This document shows, piece by piece, positions 17,354-26,695 of a DNA stretch of 64,000 nucleotides (positions within the stretch are counted from its first letter, which is position 1; each line of letters opens with the position of its first letter). The stretch lies in contig NZ_MYFN02000001.1 in assembly GCF_004514425.2 (NCBI RefSeq), positions 310,001-374,000 on the forward strand, read 5' to 3'. Under the pieces are notes generated by a model. That model saw nothing but the letters and a program-made list of their open reading frames with translations. It did no database searches and was not told the DNA's origin. A program made the position numbers and the translations under genes. Source of the stretch: Shinella sumterensis. GTDB taxonomy: Bacteria > Pseudomonadota > Alphaproteobacteria > Rhizobiales > Rhizobiaceae.

Positions 17354-18283
17354 ATGCATGATGTGAATAATCTCCGAGGCGTCGACCTCAACCTTCTTGT
17401 GGTCCTTGATGCCCTTCTGGCCGAGCGGCACGTGTCGCGGACAGCCACGCGGCTCAATATGAGCCAGCCGGCAGTCAGCCATGCGCTCGGGCGTCTGCGT
17501 CTTCTGTTCAACGATCCCCTGCTCGTACGCCGCGGTGGTCAGCTTGTTCCAAGTGCCAAGGCAATGGAGATCGCGCCGGTTCTGGGGCAAGCCCTGCGAC
17601 AGATGAGGGAGGTCCTCGGCCCGAACGGCTTCGACCCTGCGCGTGAGAAACGGGGTTTTCGCCTTGCAATGTCGGACTATGGCTCTGCCGTTGTGCTCCC
17701 CGGTCTTTTGCGAAGGCTGCGTCGCGAGGCGCCAGGGATCGAACTTGTAGTGACCCAGTCGAGCCGGGAAGCCATGCTTCGGCTGCTGCTGGACGGCGAG
17801 TGCGATCTCGCCCTGGGCGTCTTTCCTGATCTTCCCGAACGGCTGCAAGCCGGGCAGCTCGCCATCGAGCACTTCGCCTGCGTGGCGGACCGCAGTTCGA
17901 TGGCGGGCAAGGACCGCCTCGATATGGACGGCTATCTTGCAAGGCCCCACGTTCTCGTTGCGATGAACGACGGCACGAACACCGAAATCGACACGGCTTT
18001 ACGCGCTTTAGGCCGTACGCGACACGTCGTGGTCACGCTGCCCCATTGGGGCAACGCACCGCGGCTGATCCATGGAACGGATCTCGTCCTGACGGTCGCG
18101 CGCAATGCGCTCGCACTCCATGAATCCGATCCCTCTCTGGTTTTCTTCGAGCCGCCGTTTCCGATAGCGCCATTTCCGTTTGTGCAGGTCTGGCATGAGC
18201 GTCGCGCGAGCGATCCTGCTCACCTGTGGCTTCGCAACACCATTGCAGATGTCGTGACACATGCCCAAAGACTGACAAGCTAG
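17354..18283 (+). CDS. LysR-family transcriptional regulator
   Basis: A 309-residue LysR regulator. The N-terminal helix-turn-helix reads DLNLLVVLDALLAERHVSRT and continues with MSQPAVSHALGRLR (about 11-55). The C-terminal effector domain has the FRLAMSDYG start near 98 typical of the NodD/LeuO-like branch. It is divergent from the YdcZ-like gene across 74 bases, which is the usual arrangement of a LysR protein and its target. The effector is unknown. Confidence 0.88.
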   Translation: MHDVNNLRGVDLNLLVVLDALLAERHVSRTATRLNMSQPAVSHALGRLRLLFNDPLLVRRGGQLVPSAKAMEIAPVLGQALRQMREVLGPNGFDPAREKRGFRLAMSDYGSAVVLPGLLRRLRREAPGIELVVTQSSREAMLRLLLDGECDLALGVFPDLPERLQAGQLAIEHFACVADRSSMAGKDRLDMDGYLARPHVLVAMNDGTNTEIDTALRALGRTRHVVVTLPHWGNAPRLIHGTDLVLTVARNALALHESDPSLVFFEPPFPIAPFPFVQVWHERRASDPAHLWLRNTIADVVTHAQRLTS

Positions 18284-18596
18284 GGCGCACTGTCCAACGG
18301 CGAGATTTTCCGAAGCGTATTGAGGTCGGGCGTGCGGACGATGCGATAAGTACCCTCGGTCTCCTCGCCTCCTTGCGAAATCGTGCAACGAGCTGATCTC
18401 GCAAACGAGCGTAGCGGCCTTTAGTTCCATCGATAAATCGCCTGCCCATCCTGAGGGAAGGGCAGGCGGAGCGTATTAAGTCGTGAACCCATAAACGCGG
18501 ACGACTATCTGATTTTTGCGACGATGTGCCGTTAATTCCAGATCGTCACCGACGTGTTCGCCTTTTAGGGCAACTTCCAGAGGAGGACGGACGGTC
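18284..18596. other. Intergenic region with stem-loop between convergent genes
   Basis: No recognisable gene lies in these 313 bases. CGCCTGCCC (18439-18447) and GGGCAGGCG (18460-18468) form a perfect nine-base stem with a 12-base loop, placed between convergent LysR and LysE genes, so it may end transcripts from either side. There is no T-run. Short frames on both strands here match no family I recognise. Confidence 0.45.
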
Positions 18597-19247
18597 TTAT
18601 TTCTTTTGATTGCCAGCGAAAGCGGCCGTCAAGCCAAGACCGATATACACGAAACCACTGACCCAGCGTTCAGCCTTGAGATAAACAGGACTGCGCTTCA
18701 GCCACTTGCCGGCCGTGCCGGCGGCAAGTGCGTAGGAGCTGTCCGTCAGAACGCCAATCGCTGTGTAAACGAGCCCGAGAAAAGCGATCTGCATAGCCAC
18801 ATGACCACGGTTGACGTCAACGAACTGCGGCAAGAAAGCCAGAAAGAACAATGCTGTCTTCGGATTGAGGAGATTGACGATAAAGCCCTCACGAAAGAGG
18901 CGCATGCGGCTTCGCGTCGGTAAACCGCCCTCAACGTCGGGAATGTCCGAGGGGCCGAAAAGCTTCTTGAGGCCAAGCCAGATCAGATAGGCCGCGCCAG
19001 CATATTTCACCACGCTGAAGGCGAGCGCGGATGACGCCAGCAGCGCCGACAACCCCACAGCGGCGGCGGCGACATGAACAAGCGTGGCCGCATGGATGCC
19101 AAGGATCGAAACGAGCCCGGCAGAGCGACCCTGCTCGACCGAGCGCGCGAAGATGTAAAGAACTGCCGGTCCCGGCACGAGAAGTAACACCAGTGTGGCG
19201 CTGACGAACAGGCTGAGATTCGTTGCGCTGGGAATTGCCAAATCCAT
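18597..19247 (-). CDS. LysE-family amino-acid/metabolite exporter
   Basis: A 216-residue membrane protein with about six hydrophobic segments, the size of LysE/RhtB exporters. Family features are the N-terminal LVLLLVPGPAVLYIFARS, GLVSILGIHAATLVHV, the re-entrant AAYLIWLGLKKL and FIVNLLNPKTALFFLAFLPQ near 125. It exports amino acids or related compounds. The ATG at 19247 begins the conserved N-terminus; an open frame to 19301 adds residues unlike the family. An IS remnant lies directly upstream, so its native promoter may have been changed. Confidence 0.88.
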   Translation of the reverse strand: MDLAIPSATNLSLFVSATLVLLLVPGPAVLYIFARSVEQGRSAGLVSILGIHAATLVHVAAAAVGLSALLASSALAFSVVKYAGAAYLIWLGLKKLFGPSDIPDVEGGLPTRSRMRLFREGFIVNLLNPKTALFFLAFLPQFVDVNRGHVAMQIAFLGLVYTAIGVLTDSSYALAAGTAGKWLKRSPVYLKAERWVSGFVYIGLGLTAAFAGNQKK

Positions 19248-19363
19248 GATTGTCTTGCCCCGTTTTATATTGCCCGAACGATAGCATCGAACTGCCTCCA
19301 ATGCGAGGTCGTCTTCTGCTTTTACGCTTTCACATCGCGACGATTTCTGGTTCAGGGCTCACG

Positions 19364-19783
19364 ATGAGCCGATATGACCTGACAGATTTTGAATGGCGCA
19401 TGATCAAGCCGCTATTACCTAACAAGCCGCGAGACGTGCCTCGCGTCGATGACCGACGCGTGTTGAACGGTATCTTCTGGGTCCTGCGATCTGGCGCGCC
19501 GTGGCGTGATCTGCCTGATCGCCATGGCCCACGCAAGCGGAGGCATTGCATTTCGCCGTACATGACGGTTGAAAGCAATGTGTCCGAACCGGAAGCCGGC
19601 GCGGCTGAAGAGGTTCTTTTAAGCGCCCATCGCGCGCTCGGGAACCGTGGCCTCAACGGCGAGCAAGTCACCGCGGATCTGGACGATCATATTTCCAGGT
19701 GCAGCAAACGCTACAGGTCTTACCGCCCTGAAGACAATACATACCAGCCCTTCGACGGAGGTCCCCGGCGCCAGTGTCGGTAA
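19364..19783 (+). pseudogene. Truncated IS5-type transposase remnant
   Basis: The first 46 or so residues (MSRYDLTDFEWRMIKPLLP, then VDDRRVLNGIFWVLRSGAPW and RDLPDRHGP) are the conserved N-terminus of IS5-group DDE transposases common in rhizobia. The frame then continues to 19783 with sequence unlike any transposase, so the catalytic DDE region is missing and the gene is dead. No terminal inverted repeats or target duplication were identified. The bases from about 19545 to 19845 hold no gene I recognise; an antisense frame at 19619-19810 is not credible. Confidence 0.75.
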
Positions 19784-19845
19784 TGTCCCGCCCTCTGCAC
19801 GGTCTATCAAGCTCTCAGGTGCTAGCTCGGGTTACTCCGGAATGT

Positions 19846-20790
19846 TCAAGGCTTGGTTCTCGTGAAACGCTGTTCGAGGACTTCGTTGCCCCACTGGGTT
19901 CCAAGCTGTTCCTCCGCGAGAACGAAGCCACGCGATTCGTATAAATATCGCGCCGTGTTGAGGCCGGCGAAGGTCCAGAGATGCGTCTGCTTGAAGCCAT
20001 GCGCGTCCACAAAGGCCAAAGCTGCATCCAGGATGCGCTTTCCGGCCCCCATCCCTCGAAGGGCAGGGTCGACGATAAACCAGCGGAGATGAGCAGTATC
20101 CGGCCCGATATCCTCGCCGTCAATGGCGACCGAACCAAGGATCCGGCCATCACGCATTGCCGCCCATATCTGGTTTGTCGGCCTGTCCAGGCGGCCGCAA
20201 AACTCGGCCAAGCCGCTCGCGACGACGCTTTCGAATGGCTGACCAAACCCGTATGCCTGAGAATAGTAGAGCGCATGCAGCCCGGTTATCCCAGCGATGA
20301 GGCCGGCCCGATACCCATCCAGCACGTGGATACCCTCGGATCGGGTGGTGTCGTCTGGGGGCGACAATGCGCGGGCGTAAAGCCGCATGCCGTCGAGAAC
20401 AACTCGATCTTGCCCCGGTTCCAGACGTTCCAGCGCTCCGGCAACCTGCTCGCGGGCGAAGGCATGGATGGCAGCGACGCGTTTCCGTCCAGCCGATGTC
20501 AGTGAAAGAAGTTTGGTTCGAGAATCCTCTTTGCCAGCAACCCATTGCACGTCGCCGGATTCGACGAGCTTGCGCAGCATTCTGCTGACGCTGGACTTTT
20601 CAAGGCGGAGAATTGCGGTCAGATCGCGCGCCGTCGCCGTTCCCTTCTCGATTTCGATGAGAGCGTGGACTGCAGAGGGCGAGAGCTCCGTGCCAGCAAA
20701 GTCTCCGCCCATGAAGCCAAGCTGCCGGACAAGTTGGCGGGAGGCTGCCCGGAGGGCATCGATTGTCGACTGAGATACGCCCATCACCAT
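19846..20790 (-). CDS. MarR-GNAT fusion regulator/acetyltransferase
   Basis: A 314-residue two-domain protein. Residues about 1-145 form a MarR-type winged helix (ATARDLTAILRLEKSSVSRM near 52, then KLVESGDVQWVAGKEDSRTK). Residues about 160-310 form a GNAT acetyltransferase, with HLRWFIVDPALRGMGAGKRI near 233, containing the acetyl-CoA loop RGMGAGK. Such fusions are widespread in proteobacteria; their substrates are mostly unknown. A palindrome at 20802-20826 directly before the start suggests autoregulation. Confidence 0.88.
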   Translation of the reverse strand: MVMGVSQSTIDALRAASRQLVRQLGFMGGDFAGTELSPSAVHALIEIEKGTATARDLTAILRLEKSSVSRMLRKLVESGDVQWVAGKEDSRTKLLSLTSAGRKRVAAIHAFAREQVAGALERLEPGQDRVVLDGMRLYARALSPPDDTTRSEGIHVLDGYRAGLIAGITGLHALYYSQAYGFGQPFESVVASGLAEFCGRLDRPTNQIWAAMRDGRILGSVAIDGEDIGPDTAHLRWFIVDPALRGMGAGKRILDAALAFVDAHGFKQTHLWTFAGLNTARYLYESRGFVLAEEQLGTQWGNEVLEQRFTRTKP

Positions 20791-20801
20791 ACGCAGACCT
20801 T

Positions 20802-20826
20802 ATAAAGTTGTATCATGCAACTTTAT
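20802..20826. promoter_or_regulatory. Inverted repeat at the MarR-GNAT promoter
   Basis: ATAAAGTTG (20802-20810) and CAACTTTAT (20818-20826) are perfectly complementary around a seven-base centre. The core, TTG and CAA half-sites about a dozen bases apart, is typical of MarR operators. It lies 12 bases upstream of the MarR-GNAT start codon. Confidence 0.65.
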
Positions 20827-20936
20827 GCGCGCGCTCGTTTCCGGCGTCAAGAGGAGGCGTGGTTTGCACGCCCTCTCACCCGCCGAAATCGTGCTCCCAT
20901 GGAAGTTGGTCCAGCGACGGGCCCAAGTGGCCACGC

Positions 20937-21926
20937 CTACGCTGACTTGCGAGCGGCAATCTGGAGATTCCTCGGGCAGATGCCGTATCGCTTGCGAAAA
21001 GCCCGGCTGAAATAGGCCGGGTCGTCGAAACCGAAATCGAATGCGACCTGTGTGACGGACATGCTGCTGTTGCCCAGCATAAGGGCGTCTTTTGCGCCCT
21101 CCAGGCGGCGCTCTGAAAGGTAGCGCGAGAATGTGGTGCCGGTCCGCTGAAAAAGCTTCTGAATAGCGCGTGGTGAAACACCCTGTTGTCGGGCGACATC
21201 GGTAACTGAAAATGTGCTGTCCGCGAGGTTTCCTGCAATCGCCGTCTTGATCGCCGTCAGTCGGTCCGGACTGCCGGTCCGCTTCGTGTCGGCGGCAAGT
21301 TCAGCCACGAGCACGGGCAGCAACTGGTAGAAGTGGCGCACCATCATATCGGCGTGCCTGTCATTCTGCCGCTGTTGCTGCAGCATGTAGCCCGCATAGG
21401 TGATCAACAGTTGCAACGGCAGGCAGCTTGCGGAAATCTGCTGCATGAGAATGGCGGAAAGCTGCATATCCGACGCATTCACGACGTGGCTTGGAAGATA
21501 GGCGCAATCAAAACGCCCCCCGAGCGGCAATTCGATGGTAAGCGGTGCGTCCGCCATCGCGAAGATGACATCGCCTTCAGGGGCCTCGACCCGGCGTCGG
21601 CGCTGCTCGACGACAAGTGGCCCCTCCATCGCGCGCATGATCACGAGGCCCGATTCCGAAAGCCCGGTCGTCCAGAAGCGGACGGCGGTCGCCGGCAGGT
21701 AAAGTGTCGTCAGGGAGAGACCGAGCCTGGCAAAGAACAGGCCGGACGCTTTTTCGAAAATAGCATCGGACTCGACGTCGATATCGCCGAGCATTTCCCG
21801 CAGGACGAGCCGCCAGAGACCCTTGGGATACTCTGCACCTCTCGTTGCGCCGAACTTGAGTGGGGTGATCTGCCGGTTGCGATGCACTTCAGAAAATCCG
21901 ATTCCGTTCGTTTCTGTCCAAGTCAT
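20937..21926 (-). CDS. AraC-family transcriptional regulator of siderophore uptake
   Basis: A 329-residue regulator with an N-terminal AraC_binding_2-like domain and a C-terminal AraC DNA-binding domain of two helix-turn-helix units. These show FSVTDVARQQGVSPRAIQKL near 240, YLSERRLEGAKDAL near 270, and VTQVAFDFGFDDPAYFSRAF followed by RKRYGICP near 295-320. It is divergent from the TonB receptor at 22038. AraC regulators next to TonB receptors usually activate the receptor when the cognate iron-siderophore is present; this is inferred here from position. Confidence 0.85.
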   Translation of the reverse strand: MTWTETNGIGFSEVHRNRQITPLKFGATRGAEYPKGLWRLVLREMLGDIDVESDAIFEKASGLFFARLGLSLTTLYLPATAVRFWTTGLSESGLVIMRAMEGPLVVEQRRRRVEAPEGDVIFAMADAPLTIELPLGGRFDCAYLPSHVVNASDMQLSAILMQQISASCLPLQLLITYAGYMLQQQRQNDRHADMMVRHFYQLLPVLVAELAADTKRTGSPDRLTAIKTAIAGNLADSTFSVTDVARQQGVSPRAIQKLFQRTGTTFSRYLSERRLEGAKDALMLGNSSMSVTQVAFDFGFDDPAYFSRAFRKRYGICPRNLQIAARKSA

Positions 21927-22037
21927 GTTCGCGACAATCTGCGCACTCCAGTCGAGACGCTTATAAACATGACTAAATTAATCTTGTTTGGCAATCGGCC
22001 TTGATCTGGTGCTTGTCAACGTCTCGGAGATGAACTC

Positions 22038-24272
22038 ATGCGTTTGGAACTTCGGTTTGGTGTCTCTTTGGTGGCCATGACTGCCGCGTTGCCGGCCTAT
22101 GCGCAAGACGCGCTCGATAGGACACAAGCGACCGCACAGACCACCAGCCAGGGCGCGACCATGCTCGAGGCCGTCACGGTGACAGGCAGCCGCGCACCGC
22201 AGCAGATCTCCGAAACGGCAAAGACGATCCATGTGGTCGAGGCCGAGGAAATCCAGAGCCGCGCGCGATCCGGTGAGAACCTGCAGCAGATCCTCGCCCA
22301 CGAGATACCGAGCTTCGACGCTGCGAGCTACGGTTCGCGTACGTCATACGGCCAGAACCTGCGCGGGCGTGCCGCACTCGTGCTGATCGACGGCGTCTCG
22401 TTGAATTCTGCGCGCGGGGTCAGCCGACAGTTCGACTCGATCGACCCATTCAATATCGAACGCGTAGAGGTGCTCAGCGGCGCCACATCCATCTATGGCG
22501 GAAATGCCACCGGCGGCATCATCAACATCATCACGAAGAAGGGCAATAATGCAGAGGAGGGACTGCACGCCGAGGTGACGGCGGGTGCGCAGAGCGGATT
22601 CGCCGGCAGCGGCGACCTGGACAAGAACGCGGCCGCCGCAGTGACGTACAAGAGCGAGGACTGGGACGCGCGTTTTGCGGTTTCGGGCCTTGGAACGGGT
22701 ACATTTTATGACGGCCGCGGCAATTTGCTGATGCCCGATATCACGCAGACCTCGACCGCCGACAACCGGAGCCTCGATCTGATGGGTTCGATCGGATATC
22801 AGATCGACGCCAACAGGCGCCTTGAAGTGACGGGACAGTTTTTCGACAGCCGTCAGGACTCCGAATACGGCGTTTACTTCGGGCCGTTCCTGGCCGCGCT
22901 TTCCGATCCCAGCCTCTTTGAAGCGCGCAGCGGCTACAGTTCCGATTTCAATCCCCGCACACGCCGCACGATGCTGAACGCGACCTACACGGATGACGAT
23001 TTCCTAGGGCAGAGCCTGATGCTGCAGGCCTTTCACCGGTCGGAGAAGGTGCAATTCCATCCCTTCCCATCGTCCACCTATTTTTATGGCAGTTCGCAAG
23101 ACACGGACTATTATGGCGTCAAGGCCGCGCTCGTGGCCGAGCCGACGGATGGTCTGCGCATTACCTATGGTGTCGATGCCGACCGGGACTCTTTCTCCTC
23201 CCGCCAGAACATCTTCGACCTGATGACGGCGTTGACCTCGGGAGCGATGGACTTCGACACGATCGGCGTGACGGGATTGTATCCTGCCCTCGATGTCAGC
23301 ACCGTCGCGGGATTTCTGGAGGCCTCCTATGAGGTCAACGACGCGCTCACGGTGAATGGCGGCGTCCGCTACCAATATGTCGACACGAAGGTCGGCGACT
23401 TCATCGGCGCCCAGCAGCAGATCGCCATTCTCCAGGGTACGGCCACCTCCGCCGACGCCATTCCCGGCGGTTCTGTGAGCTACGACGCGGTCCTGCTCAA
23501 TGCCGGTGCGACCTACAGCATTACGAACACGCAACAGGTCTACGCGAATTTCAGCCAGGGCTTTGAACTGCCCGATCCCGCCAAATATTACGGCTTCGGC
23601 GCATATTCGCTGGCGGGCGGCCATTATACGCTGACCAACAGCGTGAATGTTGCGCAATCGGCTCTCGAGGCCATCAAGACGAACTCCTTCGAGCTCGGTT
23701 ATCGGCTGGATGAGGGCGATTATCGTTTCGATACCGCCGCCTTCTACTCTTTGTCGGATCGATCCATCACGCTGAACCGCACGACGCTCGCCGTTGAAAT
23801 GCAGGACCAGGAGCGACGCGTTTATGGTATCGAAGGCAAGGTCGGCGTCGATCTCGCATACGGCTTCGAAATCGGGGCGCTTGGCCAGTGGGTCCGTACG
23901 CAGGTTAAGAGCGACGCAGGCTGGAGCAACGACAGCGTCGGATCGGCAAGCGTCTCCAAGCTCGGCGGCCATATCGGCTGGCGCGGCGAGGCGCTCAGCC
24001 TGCGCCTGCAGGGCCAGCATGTCTTCGACCTGACCGACAAGGACGATTACAAGATCGATGGCTACACGCTCTTCGACCTCGTCGGCGCCTACCGCTTCGA
24101 GGATACCGCGACGACCGTGAATTTCGGCGTCCACAACCTGTTCGACAAGGAATATACGACGATCTGGGGCTCCCGCGCCAAGGCACTCTACGGTGCTTTG
24201 GCAAACGAGGCGATCTTCGATTACAAGGGCCGCGGCCGCACCTTCGCCGTATCGCTGACCAAGGCGTTCTAA
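22038..24272 (+). CDS. TonB-dependent siderophore receptor
   Basis: A 744-residue outer-membrane receptor. A signal peptide ends at ALPAYAQ (residue 23). A TonB box-like stretch (LEAVTVTGSR, about 43-52) follows, then the plug domain with NLRGRAALVLIDGVSLNS near 110 and the SGATSIYGGNATGGIINIIT motif near 150. A 22-strand barrel ends in a terminal Phe (VSLTKAF). It imports ferric siderophore across the outer membrane using TonB energy. The following MFS permease and reductase suggest a hydroxamate or citrate-hydroxamate type ligand such as rhizobactin 1021, but the ligand is not proven. Confidence 0.9.
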   Translation: MRLELRFGVSLVAMTAALPAYAQDALDRTQATAQTTSQGATMLEAVTVTGSRAPQQISETAKTIHVVEAEEIQSRARSGENLQQILAHEIPSFDAASYGSRTSYGQNLRGRAALVLIDGVSLNSARGVSRQFDSIDPFNIERVEVLSGATSIYGGNATGGIINIITKKGNNAEEGLHAEVTAGAQSGFAGSGDLDKNAAAAVTYKSEDWDARFAVSGLGTGTFYDGRGNLLMPDITQTSTADNRSLDLMGSIGYQIDANRRLEVTGQFFDSRQDSEYGVYFGPFLAALSDPSLFEARSGYSSDFNPRTRRTMLNATYTDDDFLGQSLMLQAFHRSEKVQFHPFPSSTYFYGSSQDTDYYGVKAALVAEPTDGLRITYGVDADRDSFSSRQNIFDLMTALTSGAMDFDTIGVTGLYPALDVSTVAGFLEASYEVNDALTVNGGVRYQYVDTKVGDFIGAQQQIAILQGTATSADAIPGGSVSYDAVLLNAGATYSITNTQQVYANFSQGFELPDPAKYYGFGAYSLAGGHYTLTNSVNVAQSALEAIKTNSFELGYRLDEGDYRFDTAAFYSLSDRSITLNRTTLAVEMQDQERRVYGIEGKVGVDLAYGFEIGALGQWVRTQVKSDAGWSNDSVGSASVSKLGGHIGWRGEALSLRLQGQHVFDLTDKDDYKIDGYTLFDLVGAYRFEDTATTVNFGVHNLFDKEYTTIWGSRAKALYGALANEAIFDYKGRGRTFAVSLTKAF

Positions 24273-24273
24273 A

Positions 24274-25524
24274 GTGTCGGTTCAAGAGCAAACACATGCG
24301 CAGCGGGGTCGGCTCTACGCCGTCCTCGGCGGCCTTTATCTCGCGCAGGGCATTCCGACCTACCTGCTGATCGTAGCGCTGCCGCCGCTCATGCGGGATG
24401 CCGGCGCGTCCCGAACGGTCATAGGTCTTTTTTCGCTCCTGATGTTGCCGCTGGTGCTGAAGTTCCTGGCGGCCCCTTTCGTCGACCGTATTTCGCCGCT
24501 GGCGCGACTGGGGCATCGGCGCGGCTGGGTCATTCCGACCCAGCTCCTGGTTAGCGCCCTGATCGCATCGATGGCGTTCTTCGATCCGTCCCGGGCGGGG
24601 CCGCTTTTCGCCATCGGGTTGGCGATCACAGTTCTTTCGTCTCTGCAGGATATCGCGACGGACGGATACGCGGTGCGTCATCTCGACGGCGCGACGCGGG
24701 CGGTTGGCAACGCCATTCAGGCGGGTGCGGTTGCCTTGGGCGTTGTGCTGGGCGGAACGATGGCCCTCGTCCTGTTCGGCAGGATCGGCTGGACGATGAC
24801 GATCCTCATCGTGGCAGCGCTATCGCTCCTGCCGCTTGCCGCAGCAGTGTGGATGCGGGAGACGCGAGAGCACCAGCAGGTGCTTCGCGGCAAGCCCGCA
24901 GCGACCCTGCGCGCTTTCTTTATGCGTCCCAATGCCTGGATCATTCTTGGATTTGCCCTGACGTACCGCGCGAGCGAGGGCCTCGTCCGGGGCATGGAAG
25001 GCCCGTTCCTTGTCGATATCGGCCTGCCGGTTGAATGGATCGGCTATCTCAGCGGGGGCACGGCAGCGACGGCTGGATTGGTCGGCGCCGTCATCAGTGC
25101 ATTTCTCATTCGCAAGGCCGGCCTCAAAGCCGCGCTCGTGACACTAGGCGTGCTCCGAACGGTTTGTTTCCTCGTGTTCACGCTTTGCGCGGCCCACGTC
25201 TTTCCCGGTCCGATCGTCGCCATGAGCGCCTCGGCCTTCCAGTCATTGATCCGCTACATGGAACTCGTCGCCATCTATTCGCTCTTCATGAAGTCGTCTT
25301 CCAACGAGCAGCCCGGCACCGACTTTACCATTCTCACCTGTGCCGAACTCATCGTTTATCTCGTCGGGGCCTCCATCGCCGGCTTCCTCGCAGATCGCCT
25401 GGGTTATGCCATCCTGTTCGGCATCGCGACTTTTGTTTCTTTCGCCGGCATAGGACTGGCCTATCGGCAGTTGGCGAAGCTCGATCAGCGTGAATTGCCG
25501 GTTCGGCAGGGCGAAAAGGCATGA
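24274..25524 (+). CDS. RhtX/FptX-like MFS siderophore permease
   Basis: A 416-residue protein with twelve predicted membrane segments. The N-terminus (YAVLGGLYLAQGIPTYLL, about 16-33) and the loop DGYAVRHLDGATRAVGNAIQ near 130 follow the pattern of RhtX, the single-subunit permease for rhizobactin 1021, and of FptX for pyochelin. Such permeases replace an ABC transporter for moving ferric siderophore across the inner membrane. Translation begins at a GTG one base after the receptor stop and ends overlapping the next gene by four bases. Confidence 0.85.
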   Translation: MSVQEQTHAQRGRLYAVLGGLYLAQGIPTYLLIVALPPLMRDAGASRTVIGLFSLLMLPLVLKFLAAPFVDRISPLARLGHRRGWVIPTQLLVSALIASMAFFDPSRAGPLFAIGLAITVLSSLQDIATDGYAVRHLDGATRAVGNAIQAGAVALGVVLGGTMALVLFGRIGWTMTILIVAALSLLPLAAAVWMRETREHQQVLRGKPAATLRAFFMRPNAWIILGFALTYRASEGLVRGMEGPFLVDIGLPVEWIGYLSGGTAATAGLVGAVISAFLIRKAGLKAALVTLGVLRTVCFLVFTLCAAHVFPGPIVAMSASAFQSLIRYMELVAIYSLFMKSSSNEQPGTDFTILTCAELIVYLVGASIAGFLADRLGYAILFGIATFVSFAGIGLAYRQLAKLDQRELPVRQGEKA

Positions 25525-26588
25525 CGCGAGCCATGCAGACAACGGCCGATGTGCAATTGGCGAACCCCGATCTCTTCCTGACGGTCTTCCTGGACCATCT
25601 TGAAACACATGCTCATGTCGAGCGCCAAGCTGATGGCGCTGACATTATGAGCGAATATGGGCATGTGCGCCTTCGGCGGTCTCTTGCGGGCTTTGCCATC
25701 GAGGCGACCGCGTCGACGGCATCGGAACTCGCCGTCATAAGAACCTTCATTGCAGATCACGTGTTCGAGTTTGCTGCGGACGCGCAGGTCGAATGGTCGG
25801 GTGAGGGCGCAACAGACGCCGTTCCGGCCAATTTCCAGGAGGTTCGCGTCGAGCGCGCGGAAGCGGTTACGCCAAGAATGCGACGCGTCGTCTTTCGGGC
25901 TGGCCGACTGCCTGCATTCCTGAACACGAACCACCATCATGTCCGGTTGCTTTTCCCGCCAGACGGAAAGGTGCCGCGCTGGCCGCGCCAATCGGCAAGT
26001 GGCCGCCTGACCTGGCCGGCCGGGGACGACACGCTTTCCAGCCGCGTTTACACAATACGGTGGGTTGATGAGCGGACATCCACCTTTGCCATCGATTTCG
26101 TGCTGCATCACGAAACGACATCCGGCCCAGGCGTTGCCTTCGCTCACCGGGCGATACCGGGTGAGATAGCCGGCCTCATGGGTCCGGGCGGCGGTGGAAC
26201 GCCTCCCGGCGAAAAGCTGCTTCTGATCGGAGACGAAACGGCGCTGCCTGCGATCGCCCGCATAGCGGAATCGCTTGCGGGACAAGCGGAAATAAAAGCC
26301 GTTGTCGAGGTCAGCGATATCGCCGAAACAGCCTATCTCTGTCCCGGGCCAGGTCTGCATATAGAGTGGTTACTTCGCAACGGACGTCCGGCCGGAGATC
26401 CCGCGATGATCCTTGATGCGGTGGAAACGCAGCTCGACGATAAAGCAGGCGGACTCAGCGTCTGGGCGGGATGCGAGCATGGCGTCGCCGCTGAACTTCG
26501 AGCGTGCCTGTCGACGAGACTGCCACGTCTTGGCAAGACGTCCGTAACGGCCTATTGGAGGCGGCCCGCCAACGGCACGCGTCAATAG
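25521..26588 (+). CDS. Siderophore-interacting ferric reductase with N-terminal DUF2218 domain
   Basis: A 355-residue protein. Residues about 8-95 resemble DUF2218 (FLDHLETHAHVERQ to HVFEFAADAQVEW). About 105-230 form the flavin-binding part, with the RVYTIR motif near residue 176. The rest is the NAD(P)H-binding SIP domain with LLLIGDETALPAIARI near 235 and VWAGCEHG near 315. It would reduce ferric siderophore in the cytoplasm to free Fe2+. It is coupled to the MFS gene by an ATGA overlap, completing the uptake operon. Confidence 0.87.
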   Translation: MTRAMQTTADVQLANPDLFLTVFLDHLETHAHVERQADGADIMSEYGHVRLRRSLAGFAIEATASTASELAVIRTFIADHVFEFAADAQVEWSGEGATDAVPANFQEVRVERAEAVTPRMRRVVFRAGRLPAFLNTNHHHVRLLFPPDGKVPRWPRQSASGRLTWPAGDDTLSSRVYTIRWVDERTSTFAIDFVLHHETTSGPGVAFAHRAIPGEIAGLMGPGGGGTPPGEKLLLIGDETALPAIARIAESLAGQAEIKAVVEVSDIAETAYLCPGPGLHIEWLLRNGRPAGDPAMILDAVETQLDDKAGGLSVWAGCEHGVAAELRACLSTRLPRLGKTSVTAYWRRPANGTRQ

Positions 26589-26695
26589 CACCACCCGTTG
26601 CAAACCACCCCCAGCCTTGCTCGCGCCGGACGGTTTCGACCAAGGTTTGCAGTCCGGCGTGCGTCTGATGATCGGGTTCAACAAGAGGAAACGCC

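Noticed and set aside
18033-18449. Minus-strand frame across the LysR end and the following gap
   Set aside because: It overlaps the LysR gene, has no family resemblance and is basic throughout, typical of shadow frames.
21927-22037. A possible iron-regulator box before the TonB receptor (TGACTAAATTAATC region)
   Set aside because: It only loosely resembles a RirA-type TGA-N9-TCA pattern, and no Fur or Irr consensus was clear, so it was not annotated.
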